From Hyphococcus luteus (lineage in GTDB: Bacteria; Pseudomonadota; Alphaproteobacteria; Caulobacterales; Parvularculaceae), in contig NZ_PJCH01000005.1 in assembly GCF_002943565.1 (NCBI RefSeq), positions 434,001 to 498,000 on the forward strand: a stretch of DNA of 64,000 nt, written 5' to 3'. The position numbers and the translations under genes were made by a program. Shown here in pieces: positions 8,783 to 16,955 of this stretch. The notes beneath the pieces were generated by a model. The model did not search any database. It worked only from the letters and a program-made list of their open reading frames with translations, and was not told where the DNA came from. Positions within the stretch are counted from its first letter, which is position 1, and each line of letters begins with the position of its first letter.

Positions 8783-9151
8783 TCAAACGCTCATCGCTTC
8801 GAGCTTGGGCGGGTCTTCTTGCGTCTCTTTCCCGTGCGGCGCTTCGCGCTCGCGCTTCGCGGTCAGCGCGGCGAGCTCTTTTCTGAGCGCCTTCAGCTCC
8901 CGGCGATTGTCGCGGGCCTGGGCGCGCGCCTCGCGGGTCGAGAGCCACTGGCCCGCCGCGCCGAGCGCCACCCCGATGAAAAGCATGCCCATGAGCCAGA
9001 ACCACAAAGGCAGGGCCGGGGTCGACAGGGCCGGGTTTTCCGGACGGATGGGATCGAGGCTGATCGGCACCAGGGTGCGGTTCGCCACGAGGAACAGGAC
9101 CGCCACGATGAGGACGGGGATCCAGATAATGCGGAACAGCCATTTCTTCAT
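8783..9151 (-). CDS. LapA family (DUF1049) inner-membrane protein
   Basis: 122 residues. Two membrane segments (about residues 5-22 and 47-67) are separated by a short loop with 'ANRTLVPISLDPI', and a basic coiled coil ('EARAQARDNRRELKALRKEL') follows. This is the LapA/YciS layout. In enterobacteria the family partners LapB in controlling LpxC and lipopolysaccharide synthesis; LapB is not in this window, so that role is only inferred. I chose the ATG at 9151 because it begins 'MKKWLFRI', as expected before a membrane segment. It lies between ihfB and trpF, an order often seen in alphaproteobacteria. Confidence 0.85.
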   Translation of the reverse strand: MKKWLFRIIWIPVLIVAVLFLVANRTLVPISLDPIRPENPALSTPALPLWFWLMGMLFIGVALGAAGQWLSTREARAQARDNRRELKALRKELAALTAKREREAPHGKETQEDPPKLEAMSV

Positions 9152-9204
9152 GATCGCATTGTCGCCGAAAGCGCCGTCATCCCGCAAGCCAGATCAGAGC
9201 GTCT

Positions 9205-9534
9205 TCATTCGCCGGGCCCCGGCTGCGGCTGGGAGTCGGCCTGTGAAAACCGGCCCGCCCCATTGAGGCGGTCGCGCAGCTCCTTGCCGGCCTTGAAAAA
9301 CGGCGCCCATTTCTCCTCAATATGCACCGCCTCGCCCGACCGCGGGTTGCGCCCCACGCGCGAAGGACGATGCTTCACCGAAAACGCGCCAAAGCCCCTG
9401 AGCTCCACGCGGTCGCCGCGCGCCAGCCCATCGGAGATTTCCTGAAACACGATAGACACGATCCGCTCGATGTCCCGATGAAACAGGTTCGGGTTTTCGT
9501 CGGCGAGTTTTTGCACCAATTCCGACTTGATCAT
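9205..9534 (-). CDS. ihfB: Integration host factor subunit beta
   Basis: 109 residues. A DNA-bending histone-like protein that forms a heterodimer with IHF alpha and acts in transcription, replication and recombination. The start '[15 protein letters not shown]', the core '[26 protein letters not shown]' region (key residues RGFG, R-x-x-R-NP, with the intercalating Pro in 'RNPRSGE') and '[13 protein letters not shown]' are diagnostic. The ATG at 9534 was preferred over an upstream ATG at 9618 because the conserved N-terminus begins there. A disordered Gln/Pro tail of about 15 residues follows the canonical fold. Confidence 0.95.
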   Translation of the reverse strand: MIKSELVQKLADENPNLFHRDIERIVSIVFQEISDGLARGDRVELRGFGAFSVKHRPSRVGRNPRSGEAVHIEEKWAPFFKAGKELRDRLNGAGRFSQADSQPQPGPGE

Positions 9535-9659
9535 AACGGGACCCCTTTTCCCGGAGAGCATTGAAAACGCAGCGAAATTCAACCGGTTAACACTGTCAAA
9601 GGACGGATGCGGCGTCAAGGCGCTTTTCGCAGAGCATTCAAGGGATTAAGCCCTTTTTT

Positions 9660-10439
9660 ATGGGACAGAGCGGCGATCAGGAAACCTCTTTCGGCTTTCG
9701 CACCGTGAAAACGGGCGAGAAGGCGCGCCTCGTGCGCTCGGTCTTCGACAGCGTGGCGTCGAAATACGACCTGATGAACGACCTCATGTCCGGGGGCGTC
9801 CACCGCATCTGGAAATCGGTGATGCTCGACCGCATCGCGCCCATGCCGGGCGAAGCGTTGATCGACGTCGCGGGCGGGACCGGCGACATCGCGGCGGGAT
9901 TTTTAAAACGCGCCGACGAGCGCCCTTCGGCGGGAACGAAACCGCCGGCGACGGCCGTCGTCTGCGACATCAATTATGAGATGCTGAAAGCCGGCGAAGC
10001 GCGCGCCGACATGGCGCGCTATGGCGAGCGCCTGACCCGCGTGACGGGCGACGCGGAAGATCTTCCGTTCCCGGATAAATCCTTCGACGCCTATACGATC
10101 GCCTTCGGCATCCGCAATGTCACCGACATGGAGGCGGCGCTCCGCGAAGCCTGGCGCGTGTTGAAACCGGGCGGGCGTTTCTTCTGTCTTGAGTTTTCGC
10201 ATATGGCGACGGAAGGCTTGCAGAAAATTTACGACGCCTATTCCTTCAACGTCATCCCGAAGCTCGGCGAGATGGTCGCCGATGACCGCGAGTCCTATCA
10301 GTACTTGGTCGAATCCATTCGCCGCTTTCCCGCGCAGGAGGCCTTCGCCGCAAAAATCCGCGCCGCCGGTTTCGCGCGCGTGAAATATGAAAACCTCACT
10401 GCGGGGGTGGCGGCCATCCATTCCGGCTGGCGGGTTTAG
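9660..10439 (+). CDS. ubiE: Demethylmenaquinone/ubiquinone C-methyltransferase UbiE
   Basis: 259 residues. A SAM-dependent C-methyltransferase in ubiquinone (and menaquinone) synthesis. SAM motif I is '[17 protein letters not shown]'; the UbiE signatures '[17 protein letters not shown]' and '[17 protein letters not shown]' follow, and the C-terminus '[15 protein letters not shown]' is typical. It is eight bases upstream of ubiB and on the same strand, so the two respiratory-quinone genes are almost certainly one transcript. No strong ribosome-binding site precedes the ATG. The gene is divergent from ihfB with about 125 bp between starts. Confidence 0.97.
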   Translation: MGQSGDQETSFGFRTVKTGEKARLVRSVFDSVASKYDLMNDLMSGGVHRIWKSVMLDRIAPMPGEALIDVAGGTGDIAAGFLKRADERPSAGTKPPATAVVCDINYEMLKAGEARADMARYGERLTRVTGDAEDLPFPDKSFDAYTIAFGIRNVTDMEAALREAWRVLKPGGRFFCLEFSHMATEGLQKIYDAYSFNVIPKLGEMVADDRESYQYLVESIRRFPAQEAFAAKIRAAGFARVKYENLTAGVAAIHSGWRV

Positions 10440-10447
10440 GCGCGCGC

Positions 10448-11980
10448 ATGATTTCCGCCCTTGCCGATTATGGACGCCTTCTCCGCGCCGGCTGGACGCT
10501 GTCGCGCCGGGACGCGCTTGTGCCGCGGGAGTTCGCCTATCTCGCCCCGGCGCCGGTCCGGGCCTTCGGCGCGCTCTCGCGCCTCGGCGCGAAAGGCAGG
10601 GACGAGCGGCCGGGCGAGCGTCTCGCCCACGCCTTCGAAAAGCTCGGCCCCGCCTATGTGAAGCTCGGCCAGTTCATGGCGACGCGCCCCGACATTATCG
10701 GCTTCGACATGGCCGCCGATCTCGGCCGTCTTCAGGACAAGATGCCGCCTTTCTCCGAGGCCGAGGCGCGCCGGGAAATCGAAACCGCGTTCGGCAAGCC
10801 GGCGGACGCGCTTTACGACGGCTTCACCGCGCCCATCGCCGCGGCGTCGATCGCGCAGGCGCACAAGGCGCAGCTGAAAGACGGGCGCAAGGTCGCGGTC
10901 AAAGTCCTCCGCCCCCGGATCGAACAAAAGGCGGGCGATGAATTCCGCGCTTTCGGGCGCGCCGCCCGCGCCGTCGAGGCGGTCTCGAAAACCGCGCGGC
11001 GCATGGAGCCGGTGAAATTCGTCGAAACCTTGAAAGCCGCCGCCGCCATCGAGCTCGATTTGCGCATGGAGGCGGGCGCGGCGTCGGAACTCGCCGAAGA
11101 TCTCGCCGACGAACCGAAAGTGCGCATCCCCGAAGTCATCTGGCCCTTGACCGCCAAGCGCATCCTCACCATCGAATGGATCGACGGCACGCCCTTGGGC
11201 GATGTCGCGGCGCTCGACAAACGCGGCGTCGACCGCCAGGCGCTCGCCCGGCTCGTCATTCATGTGTTTTTAAAACAGGCGCTTCATACGGGCTTTTTCC
11301 ACGCCGACATGCATCAGGGAAATCTCATCGTCGACAATGAAGGCCGCCTCGGGCTCGTCGATTTCGGGATCATGGGCCGGCTTGACGAGAACACCCGCAA
11401 TGTCTTCGCCGAGATCATCTACGGCTTCATCACGCGCGATTACGCGCGCACCGCGGACGTGCATTTCGCCGCCGGCTATGTGCCGCCGGGCCATTCGCGC
11501 GAAGCCTTCGCCCAGGCCCTGCGCGCCGTGGGCGAACCTTTACAGGGACGCAATGCGGCGCAAGTCGACATGTCCCGCGTGTTGCAGCAGCTCTTCGACG
11601 TCACCGCGCTCTTCGACATGCATCTGCGCCCCGAACTCGTCCTCCTCCAGCGCACCATGGTGACGGTGGAAGGGGTCGCGCGCCTCCTCGACCCGGAGAT
11701 CGACATGTGGGCCGCGGCGACGCCCGTGGTGAAGGAGTATGTGAACAAGGCGATCGGCCCCATGGCCCAGGCGGAAAAGCTGAAGGCCGCGGCGATAAAA
11801 GCGGTCGAGCTCGCGCCAAAGCTCCCCGACTATATAGAAACGCTGCACCGGGCGGCGGAAAAAATTGCGGCGGAAGAGGCGAAAGCGGACGAAAAGGCCG
11901 CCGCGCGCGGCGCGGGCCTCGCCCTCTGGACGCTTGCGGGCGCCGCGCTCCTCATCGCCGCCGCGCTCCTCATTCAGTAA
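10448..11980 (+). CDS. ubiB: Ubiquinone biosynthesis protein kinase-like UbiB
   Basis: 510 residues. An atypical kinase/ATPase of the ADCK/UbiB family needed for ubiquinone production at the inner membrane. The family hallmark 'KLGQFMATRPDI' (KxGQ) precedes the kinase-like fold; 'IAAASIAQAHKAQL' replaces a Gly-rich loop with the Ala-rich form; 'FFHADMHQGNLIV' and 'GLVDFGIMGRL' are the catalytic-loop and DFG-like segments. The C-terminus ends with a hydrophobic Ala/Leu membrane segment ('LWTLAGAALLIAAALLI'). It directly follows ubiE. Confidence 0.95.
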   Translation: MISALADYGRLLRAGWTLSRRDALVPREFAYLAPAPVRAFGALSRLGAKGRDERPGERLAHAFEKLGPAYVKLGQFMATRPDIIGFDMAADLGRLQDKMPPFSEAEARREIETAFGKPADALYDGFTAPIAAASIAQAHKAQLKDGRKVAVKVLRPRIEQKAGDEFRAFGRAARAVEAVSKTARRMEPVKFVETLKAAAAIELDLRMEAGAASELAEDLADEPKVRIPEVIWPLTAKRILTIEWIDGTPLGDVAALDKRGVDRQALARLVIHVFLKQALHTGFFHADMHQGNLIVDNEGRLGLVDFGIMGRLDENTRNVFAEIIYGFITRDYARTADVHFAAGYVPPGHSREAFAQALRAVGEPLQGRNAAQVDMSRVLQQLFDVTALFDMHLRPELVLLQRTMVTVEGVARLLDPEIDMWAAATPVVKEYVNKAIGPMAQAEKLKAAAIKAVELAPKLPDYIETLHRAAEKIAAEEAKADEKAAARGAGLALWTLAGAALLIAAALLIQ

Positions 11981-12055
11981 AATTGAATCGATTCCGGTTA
12001 CCGATTTTTCGGAGCTCTCACCGATCTTTAATCAAATTATCGGGAGGGCTCCCTC

Positions 12056-12661
12056 ATGTTCGGATTGAAATTCGGCGGCGCCAGGAAACAGGAAGCGGCG
12101 CCGCAAGGGGAAACTGTCACCGCACGGCTCAATGCGAAGCTCCAGCCCATCGACCGCGGCGATTATTACGAAGACCCGCTGACCGAAACGCTCGAAAAGG
12201 CCGGGCTCGGCGAAGTGACGGGCGGCGGCACGCAGCTTTCCGAAGAGCCCTGCGGGATCGAATTCTGCGATCTTGAAATCCGCATGAACGAGGTCACCGA
12301 AGAAGGCCTCGCCATGGTCATCAAGCGCCTCAACGATCTCGGCGCGCCTAAGGGCTCGCGCCTGATCATCGAATCCACCGGCAAGGAGATTCCGTTCGGC
12401 GTCGCCGAAGGCCTTGCGGTTTATCTCAACGGAACCGAGCTTGAAGACGAGGTCTACCGCACCTGCGACGTCAATTTCGTCATCGACGAATTCGACCGGC
12501 TGCTCGCCGGCAAGGGCGCTTTTCGCGGCTATTGGGAAGGCGACCGGGAGACCGCGCTTTTCTGCTACGGCGCGTCCTTCACGGAGATGAAAACCGCGCT
12601 TGCGGATTTTCTCGCCGACTATCCCCTTTGCGAGAAGGCCCGGGTCGAGCAGATCGCGTGA
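12056..12661 (+). CDS. Conserved hypothetical protein
   Basis: 201 residues, function unknown. No signal peptide or membrane segment, so cytoplasmic. It has a well-defined mixed alpha/beta look: 'ITARLNAK'-like start, 'EVTGGGTQLSEEP', then 'CDLEIRMNEVTEEGLAMVI', 'GLAVYLNGTELEDEVY' and a C-terminal 'LADYPLCEKARVEQIA'. GGGAGG at about 12042-12047 precedes the ATG with good spacing. It sits between ubiB and coaBC on the same strand, only 31 bp before coaBC. Three acidic or Cys-containing strands suggest a compact binding protein, but I do not assign a function. Confidence 0.7.
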   Translation: MFGLKFGGARKQEAAPQGETVTARLNAKLQPIDRGDYYEDPLTETLEKAGLGEVTGGGTQLSEEPCGIEFCDLEIRMNEVTEEGLAMVIKRLNDLGAPKGSRLIIESTGKEIPFGVAEGLAVYLNGTELEDEVYRTCDVNFVIDEFDRLLAGKGAFRGYWEGDRETALFCYGASFTEMKTALADFLADYPLCEKARVEQIA

Positions 12662-12692
12662 CTTTAAGGGGCCGAGGCCTTATTTAAGGCCC

Positions 12693-13922
12693 ATGAACGA
12701 AAGACGCATTCTTCTGATCATCGGCGGCGGCATCGCCGCCTATAAAAGCCTCGAGCTGATCCGCGAGCTCGCCCGCCGCGGCGTGAAAACCAGCGCCATC
12801 CTGACCAAGGCGGGCGCGGAATTCATCACGCCCCTGTCGGTCTCCTCCCTCACCGGCGAAAAGTGCTTCACCGATCTCTTCGACCTCACCGACGAAGCGG
12901 AAATGGGCCATATCGAGCTGTCGCGCTCGGCGGGCCTCGTGGTCGCCGCTCCGGCGACGGCGGACCTCATGGCTAAGGCGGCGAACGGGCTTGCGAACGA
13001 CCTCGCCTCCACCGCGCTCCTCGCCACCGACAAGCCGGTGATGATGGCGCCGGCCATGAACGTCAAAATGTGGGAGCATGCGGCGACGCAGCGCAATCTC
13101 GAAACCTTGAAGGGCGACGGCGCGATGATCGTCGGACCGGAAAAAGGCGACATGGCCTGCGGCGAATATGGCGAAGGCCGCATGGCCGAGCCCGCCGACA
13201 TCGCCGACGAGATCGAGGCGTTTTTCCTGAAAGACGCCGCCGGACCTCTTTCGCACCGGCGCGTGCTCGTCACCGCCGGGCCGACGGTGGAGCCTATCGA
13301 CCCGGTGCGCTTCATCGCCAACCGGTCATCGGGCAAGCAGGGCTACGCCATCGCCGCGGCGCTCCGCAATCTCGGCGCCGACGTGACCCTCGTCACCGGC
13401 CCCACCAACGAAAAACCGCCGGCGGGGATCAATGTCGTACGTGTGCAGACGGCCCGCGAAATGATGAGCGCCAGCGAGGCGGCCCTGCCTTTCGACTGCG
13501 CTGTATGCTGCGCCGCCGTCGCCGATTACCGCCCGGAGATTGAAACGCCGCACAAGATCAAGAAAGAGCGCGGCGGGCTCACCGATATTCCGCTGACGGA
13601 AAATCCGGATATTTTGAAAACCCTGTCGAAAATGACCGAAGGCCGCCCGCGCCTTGTTATCGGTTTTGCGGCGGAGACCGACGACGTGCTCGGCCACGCC
13701 GAAGCCAAACGCAACCGCAAGGGCTGCGACTGGATCGTCGCCAATGACGTCTCGCCCGGCGAGCACTGCGCCATGGGCGGCGAGCGCAACACCGTCATCC
13801 TCATCACCGAGGACGGCGACGAGGAATGGCCGGAAATGTCCAAGGGGGAGGTCGCGCGCAAACTCGCCGACCGCATCGCCGGCGCGCTGAAAGGCCCGGC
13901 CCTCGTCAAAGCGGCGGAATAG
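12693..13922 (+). CDS. coaBC: Bifunctional phosphopantothenoylcysteine decarboxylase / phosphopantothenate-cysteine ligase
   Basis: 409 residues. It joins cysteine to 4'-phosphopantothenate and decarboxylates the product, two steps of coenzyme A synthesis. The N-terminal CoaC half is a flavoprotein: 'GGGIAAYKSLELIREL', 'GHIELSRSAGLVVAAPAT', and the catalytic 'PAMNVKMWEH'. The C-terminal CoaB half starts about residue 190 with 'RRVLVTAGPTVEPIDPVRF', 'NRSSGKQGYAIA' and 'HKIKKERGG'. The ATG at 12693 gives the canonical 'MNERRILLIIGGG' start; a farther in-frame ATG at 12600 overlaps the previous gene. Cytoplasmic. Confidence 0.97.
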   Translation: MNERRILLIIGGGIAAYKSLELIRELARRGVKTSAILTKAGAEFITPLSVSSLTGEKCFTDLFDLTDEAEMGHIELSRSAGLVVAAPATADLMAKAANGLANDLASTALLATDKPVMMAPAMNVKMWEHAATQRNLETLKGDGAMIVGPEKGDMACGEYGEGRMAEPADIADEIEAFFLKDAAGPLSHRRVLVTAGPTVEPIDPVRFIANRSSGKQGYAIAAALRNLGADVTLVTGPTNEKPPAGINVVRVQTAREMMSASEAALPFDCAVCCAAVADYRPEIETPHKIKKERGGLTDIPLTENPDILKTLSKMTEGRPRLVIGFAAETDDVLGHAEAKRNRKGCDWIVANDVSPGEHCAMGGERNTVILITEDGDEEWPEMSKGEVARKLADRIAGALKGPALVKAAE

Positions 13923-13933
13923 GAGCGAGCCCC

Positions 13934-14302
13934 TTGGAAGTCGCGATCATCGTCCCGCTCATCGTCTTTGCGAGCATCGTCCTCATAGTCGGCACGCCGT
14001 TTTACTTTCACCACCGCAACCGGCGGGTGATTTACGAGGCGATCAAGACGAGCGTCGAGAAAACCGGCGAGGCCGATCCGAAACTGATCGCCGCCATCAC
14101 GACGGACGCCATCGGCCCCAACGCCGATCTGCGCCGCGGCCTTCTGCTCGTCTCGCTCGGCGCGGCGCTCGCCGTTATCGGCGCGCTTTCCGAAGCCGAT
14201 ATGATCGGCGCGCCCTTGTGGACCGTGGGGCTCCTGCCCGGCCTGCCGGGCCTTGCCTATATCGTCTTCCACTTCTTCGTTCCGCGCGAAGCCACGGTCT
14301 GA
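13934..14302 (+). CDS. Small membrane protein, DUF6249-like
   Basis: 122 residues. Translation most likely begins at TTG 13934, because AGGAG lies at 13921-13925 with eight bases between, and this yields 'MEVAIIVPLIVFASIVLIV', a clean N-terminal membrane segment. A basic cytoplasmic stretch ('RNRRVIYEAIKTSVEKTGE') follows, then two more hydrophobic segments near residues 60-80 and 95-115. That architecture resembles DUF6249 membrane proteins of unknown function. It begins just 11 bp after coaBC and reads toward pnuC. Confidence 0.75.
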   Translation: MEVAIIVPLIVFASIVLIVGTPFYFHHRNRRVIYEAIKTSVEKTGEADPKLIAAITTDAIGPNADLRRGLLLVSLGAALAVIGALSEADMIGAPLWTVGLLPGLPGLAYIVFHFFVPREATV

Positions 14303-14365
14303 CGTCATGACGCGGGGGGAGTTTGCGTTCATGCGCCGGCCCGACGACATGCGCGCGGGGACGTG

Positions 14366-14980
14366 ATGGAAAGCGTTTTCGCGTTTCTTCACGCCATGAT
14401 CGGCGAACGGCCCGTAGAGATCGCCGCGTTCTTTCTCGGGCTGGCAAACATCATCCTGCTGGTGCGCCGCTCGATCTGGAACTATCCGTTCGGGATTGTC
14501 ATGGTCTCGCTTTACGGCTGGATCTTCTATGGCGAGAAGCTCTATTCCGACGTGCTCCTGCAGATCTTCTTTTTCGTGGTGCAGATTTACGGCTGGGCCC
14601 ACTGGATGGGCCGGCGCGACGAAGCGGGCCGCGTCATCGTCACGGCGCTCGGCGGGCGGGCCGCCCTCGCCTATGCGCTCGCCGCGCTCGCGGGCGTTGC
14701 GGCGCTCGGCGGCTTCATGGCGACTTACACCGACGCGAGCTTTCCCTTCTGGGACGCTTCGGTGGCGGTCCTTTCCGTCATCGCGCAGATCCTCCTCGCC
14801 CGCAGGCGGCTTGAGAACTGGCTTGTCTGGGTCGGGGTGGACGCCCTTGCGATCGGGCTTTACTGGACGAAGGGACTTTATCCCACCGCGGCGCTTTACA
14901 CCCTGTTTCTCGTGATCGCCGCCATCGGATATGTGAACTGGCGGCGCGCCTTTGCGCGCGGCGAAGCGATTGAAGAATGA
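14366..14980 (+). CDS. pnuC: Nicotinamide riboside transporter PnuC
   Basis: 204 residues with about seven membrane segments. PnuC proteins are facilitated-diffusion carriers that bring nicotinamide riboside into the cell, where a kinase traps it as NMN. The family core 'SIWNYPFGIVMVSLYGWIF' and 'LLQIFFFVVQIYGWAHW' with its W-x-x-W pattern is present, and 'WLVWVGVDALAIGLYWTKG' is the C-terminal signature. A GTG three bases upstream (14363) is an equally possible start. The next gene, 10 bp away, is a NadR-type kinase, which supports the assignment. Confidence 0.93.
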   Translation: MESVFAFLHAMIGERPVEIAAFFLGLANIILLVRRSIWNYPFGIVMVSLYGWIFYGEKLYSDVLLQIFFFVVQIYGWAHWMGRRDEAGRVIVTALGGRAALAYALAALAGVAALGGFMATYTDASFPFWDASVAVLSVIAQILLARRRLENWLVWVGVDALAIGLYWTKGLYPTAALYTLFLVIAAIGYVNWRRAFARGEAIEE

Positions 14981-14990
14981 AGGGCCGTAA

Positions 14991-15548
14991 GTGAGCTTGA
15001 AGACCCAGAAACGCCTGACGCTCCTTGGCCCTGAAAGCGTCGGCAAGACGACGCTGGGCGAACGGCTCGCCAGGCGCTTCGACACAAGGCTGGTGCGCGA
15101 ATATGGCCGCACCTATGACGAACAATATATGCAGACGCGCTTTAAACAGGGCAAAGGCTGGCGCGAGCAGGACTTTCTCACCATCGCCGAGACCCATGCG
15201 GCCATGCGCCAGGCGCTGGGCCCCCTCGCCGGCCCTCTCCTCATCGAGGACACCGACGAATTGATGACTTCCGTCTGGGCGGAATATCTTCTCGGCGCGC
15301 CGTCGGCGAAACTGGAATCCATGGCCCGCGCCAATCTCGCCGATCATTACATCCTGATGACGCCGGAAACGCCGTGGACGGACGACGGCGTCCGATACGC
15401 CGGCCGGCGCGACCAGCGCGACTGGTTCTTCGAGGCCGCAAAAAAACGCCTCGACGATTGGGGCGCCAGCTACACCGTGATCACCGGCGCCGACTGGGAC
15501 GACCGGGAGAGGCAGGCGATGGAGATTGCGGAAGGGATGATCTCTTAA
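14991..15548 (+). CDS. NadR-type ribosylnicotinamide kinase (AAA ATPase)
   Basis: 185 residues, corresponding to the C-terminal kinase domain of E. coli NadR without the regulator and adenylyltransferase domains. The P-loop 'LTLLGPESVGKTTLGERL' is the NadR form, and 'LVREYGRTY' and 'YILMTPETPWTDDGVRY' follow, as in NR kinases that phosphorylate nicotinamide riboside to NMN. It starts at GTG 14991, 10 bp after pnuC, so importer and kinase form a salvage module for NAD synthesis. A phosphorylated product would next need adenylylation; whether NadD in this window can use NMN is not known. Confidence 0.88.
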   Translation: MSLKTQKRLTLLGPESVGKTTLGERLARRFDTRLVREYGRTYDEQYMQTRFKQGKGWREQDFLTIAETHAAMRQALGPLAGPLLIEDTDELMTSVWAEYLLGAPSAKLESMARANLADHYILMTPETPWTDDGVRYAGRRDQRDWFFEAAKKRLDDWGASYTVITGADWDDRERQAMEIAEGMIS

Positions 15549-15555
15549 CCCCCGC

Positions 15556-15639
15556 CGCTCATCCCCGCGAAGGCGGGGATCCATGTTGCAAGCTCAAAAT
15601 TCTATTTTCTGGATTCCCGCTTGCGCGGGAATGAGCGGA
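15556..15639. repeat. Inverted pair of palindromic repeats, copy 1
   Basis: Two facing hairpins: CCGCTCATCCCCGCGAAGG... at 15556-15583 and the mirror TGGATTCCCGC...GGGAATGAGCGG at 15611-15639. A near-identical pair stands at 49416-49561. The CTCATTCCCGCGAAAGCGGGAATCCA-type palindrome is a common interspersed element in proteobacteria. Here it lies directly after the NadR-type kinase stop codon and could fold into a transcript-ending or stabilising structure. Confidence 0.8.
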
Positions 15640-15776
15640 GTTTTTTGCTTTTTACCCTCACTCCAATAACGCGAACCCTACCCTCGGCTTTCATCACATC
15701 CGATGAATTCCGGCCGGAATCCCGCATTCGGTGCGGAGTTATCCACGCCTTTCCCGGCGGCCTTATCATCCTTCAT

Positions 15777-15872
15777 TGTCATCCCGGGGCTGACGAAGTC
15801 AGAACCCGGGATCCGTTATGGGTCCCGCATCTCGCGCAGCCATATTTCATATTGCAGCGCGTGGGGATGACA
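15777..15872. repeat. 96-bp repeat with TGTCATCCC terminal inverted ends
   Basis: The block starts TGTCATCCCGGGG and ends GTGGGGATGACA, giving 9-base inverted ends, with internal CCCGGGATCC and GGGTCCCGC segments that can pair. It belongs to the cluster of repeats that fills the roughly 590 bp between the NadR-type kinase and the pseudouridine synthase gene. I see no second copy in this window. The rest of the spacer (15640-15776) holds nothing that I can identify. Confidence 0.6.
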
Positions 15873-15906
15873 GAGGGAAAGGAAGGTTCGCCCCATGAAA
15901 CACGCC

Positions 15907-16004
15907 GTGGAACATTTTACGCAAATAGCGCCAAATCGGCCTGAAAGCCAGGAAAGACGCCATTTCAAAAGAAGGAGACATGGAAATACGCAAAATTGTT
16001 TCAC
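15907..16004 (-). repeat. 98-bp MITE-like element, copy A
   Basis: The ends are GTGGAACATTTTACGCA (15907) and, on the other strand, GTGAAACAATTTTGCGT (16004), imperfect terminal inverted repeats. Read on the minus strand it aligns along its whole length with 31249-31347, roughly 85% identical by eye, sharing the segments GCGTATTTCCAT, CTCCTTCTTTT and GCGTAAAA. It is too short to encode a transposase. In both places it lies next to a double-hairpin repeat (here 16049-16122) in the same order and orientation. Confidence 0.75.
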
Positions 16005-16048
16005 GGGATAAGGAGCGTGCATGGGAAGCGTTTTGATTCATCGGTCTT

Positions 16049-16122
16049 CGACTCCCCACGCTTTAAGCGTGGGGTCCAGAAGACCCGCACTCTGGACGCC
16101 ACGGTCAAGCCGTGGCGAGTCG
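16049..16122 (-). repeat. Cloverleaf-like double-hairpin repeat, copy A
   Basis: An outer stem CGACTC/GAGTCG encloses two hairpins: CCCCACGC-tttaag-CGTGGGG and GCCACGG-tcaag-CCGTGGC. Between them GTCCAG and CTGGAC can pair as a third stem. Near-identical copies are at 31138-31213 and 62186-62262. The loops and stems show compensating preservation of pairing, so the structure seems to be what is kept. Confidence 0.85.
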
Positions 16123-16138
16123 CAAAAGGAGGGCGCGC

Positions 16139-16828
16139 CTAAACATCGACGCCAAGTTCTTTCAGCTTCTCCGCCATGGCGTCCGGCGGCGGCGCTTCGA
16201 CCGTCACCGGCTCCTTGTTTTTCGAAATGGGAACGACAAGACGGCGGGCGTGCAGCATCATCGGCCCCGCGCGCTCTTCCGGCGATAACTCCCCATACTG
16301 AGGATCGCCGAGGATCGGCGCGCCGATGGAGGCGAGATGAACGCGGATCTGATGGGTGCGGCCCGTCTTCGGTTTCGCCTCGATGAACGCGAACCCGTCT
16401 TTTTGTTTGAGCGTTCTGTAGGTGGTGACCGCGCTTTGTCCGTCTTCCGCAATCACCACGCGCCAGCCGGAACCGCGCGTTTCCTTCTTCAAGGGCGCAT
16501 CGATAGTCCCCGAGAGTTTTTCGGGGACGCCTTTGGTCACCGCCCAATAGGTCTTTTCGACCTGGCCCTCGGAGAAGAGTTTGCCGAGCTTTCTCAAAGC
16601 CTTGGGATGACGCCCCAGAACCAGGCAGCCGGAGGTGTCGCGGTCGAGCCGGTGGGCGAGCGCGGGAAGCCGCGGCAGGCCGAAGCGCAGCGCGTCGAAA
16701 TAATTCTCGAGATTCTCGCCGCCGCCGGGTCCGCCATGAACTGGCAGCCCCGCAGGCTTGTCGATGACGAGCATCAGCCCGTCGCGATAGAGAAGACGGT
16801 CGAGGAGAAAGTCCGGCGGATAGGCCAT
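16139..16828 (-). CDS. RluA-family 23S rRNA/tRNA pseudouridine synthase
   Basis: 229 residues. It isomerises uridine to pseudouridine in structured RNA. The catalytic Asp is in 'LAHRLDRDTSGCLVLGR' and the RluA family also shows 'VIDKPAGLPVHGG' and 'PKTGRTHQIRVHLASIG'. There is no N-terminal S4 domain, which fits the shorter RluA/RluC-like subgroup; the exact RNA target cannot be told. Cytoplasmic. It is separated from rppH by a palindromic repeat and may be transcribed with it. Confidence 0.92.
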   Translation of the reverse strand: MAYPPDFLLDRLLYRDGLMLVIDKPAGLPVHGGPGGGENLENYFDALRFGLPRLPALAHRLDRDTSGCLVLGRHPKALRKLGKLFSEGQVEKTYWAVTKGVPEKLSGTIDAPLKKETRGSGWRVVIAEDGQSAVTTYRTLKQKDGFAFIEAKPKTGRTHQIRVHLASIGAPILGDPQYGELSPEERAGPMMLHARRLVVPISKNKEPVTVEAPPPDAMAEKLKELGVDV

Positions 16829-16850
16829 TCAAGCGCCGGCGCGCTTCGTC

Positions 16851-16940
16851 CTTCGAGACGCAAAAAATCCTTCATCCTGAGGGCGCGCATGACATGCGCG
16901 CGTCTCGAAGGAGAAGGATTTTTCGCTCCTCAGGATGAAG
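16851..16940. repeat. CTTCGAGACG / CAGGATGAAG palindromic repeat
   Basis: CTTCGAGACG (16851-16860) is answered by CGTCTCGAAG (16901-16910), and TTCATCCTGAGG by CTCCTCAGGATGAAG (ending 16940). The GCGCGCATGACATGCGCGC centre is itself a palindrome. The same end sequences occur at 6213-6250 around a different centre. It fills the gap between rppH and the pseudouridine synthase gene. Confidence 0.75.
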
Positions 16941-16955
16941 CGCTCCATGTTTATC

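Noticed and set aside
13526-15112. A 528-residue minus-strand frame opposite coaBC and pnuC
   Set aside because: It overlaps coaBC, the TTG-started membrane protein, pnuC and the kinase, all with clear motifs on the other strand.
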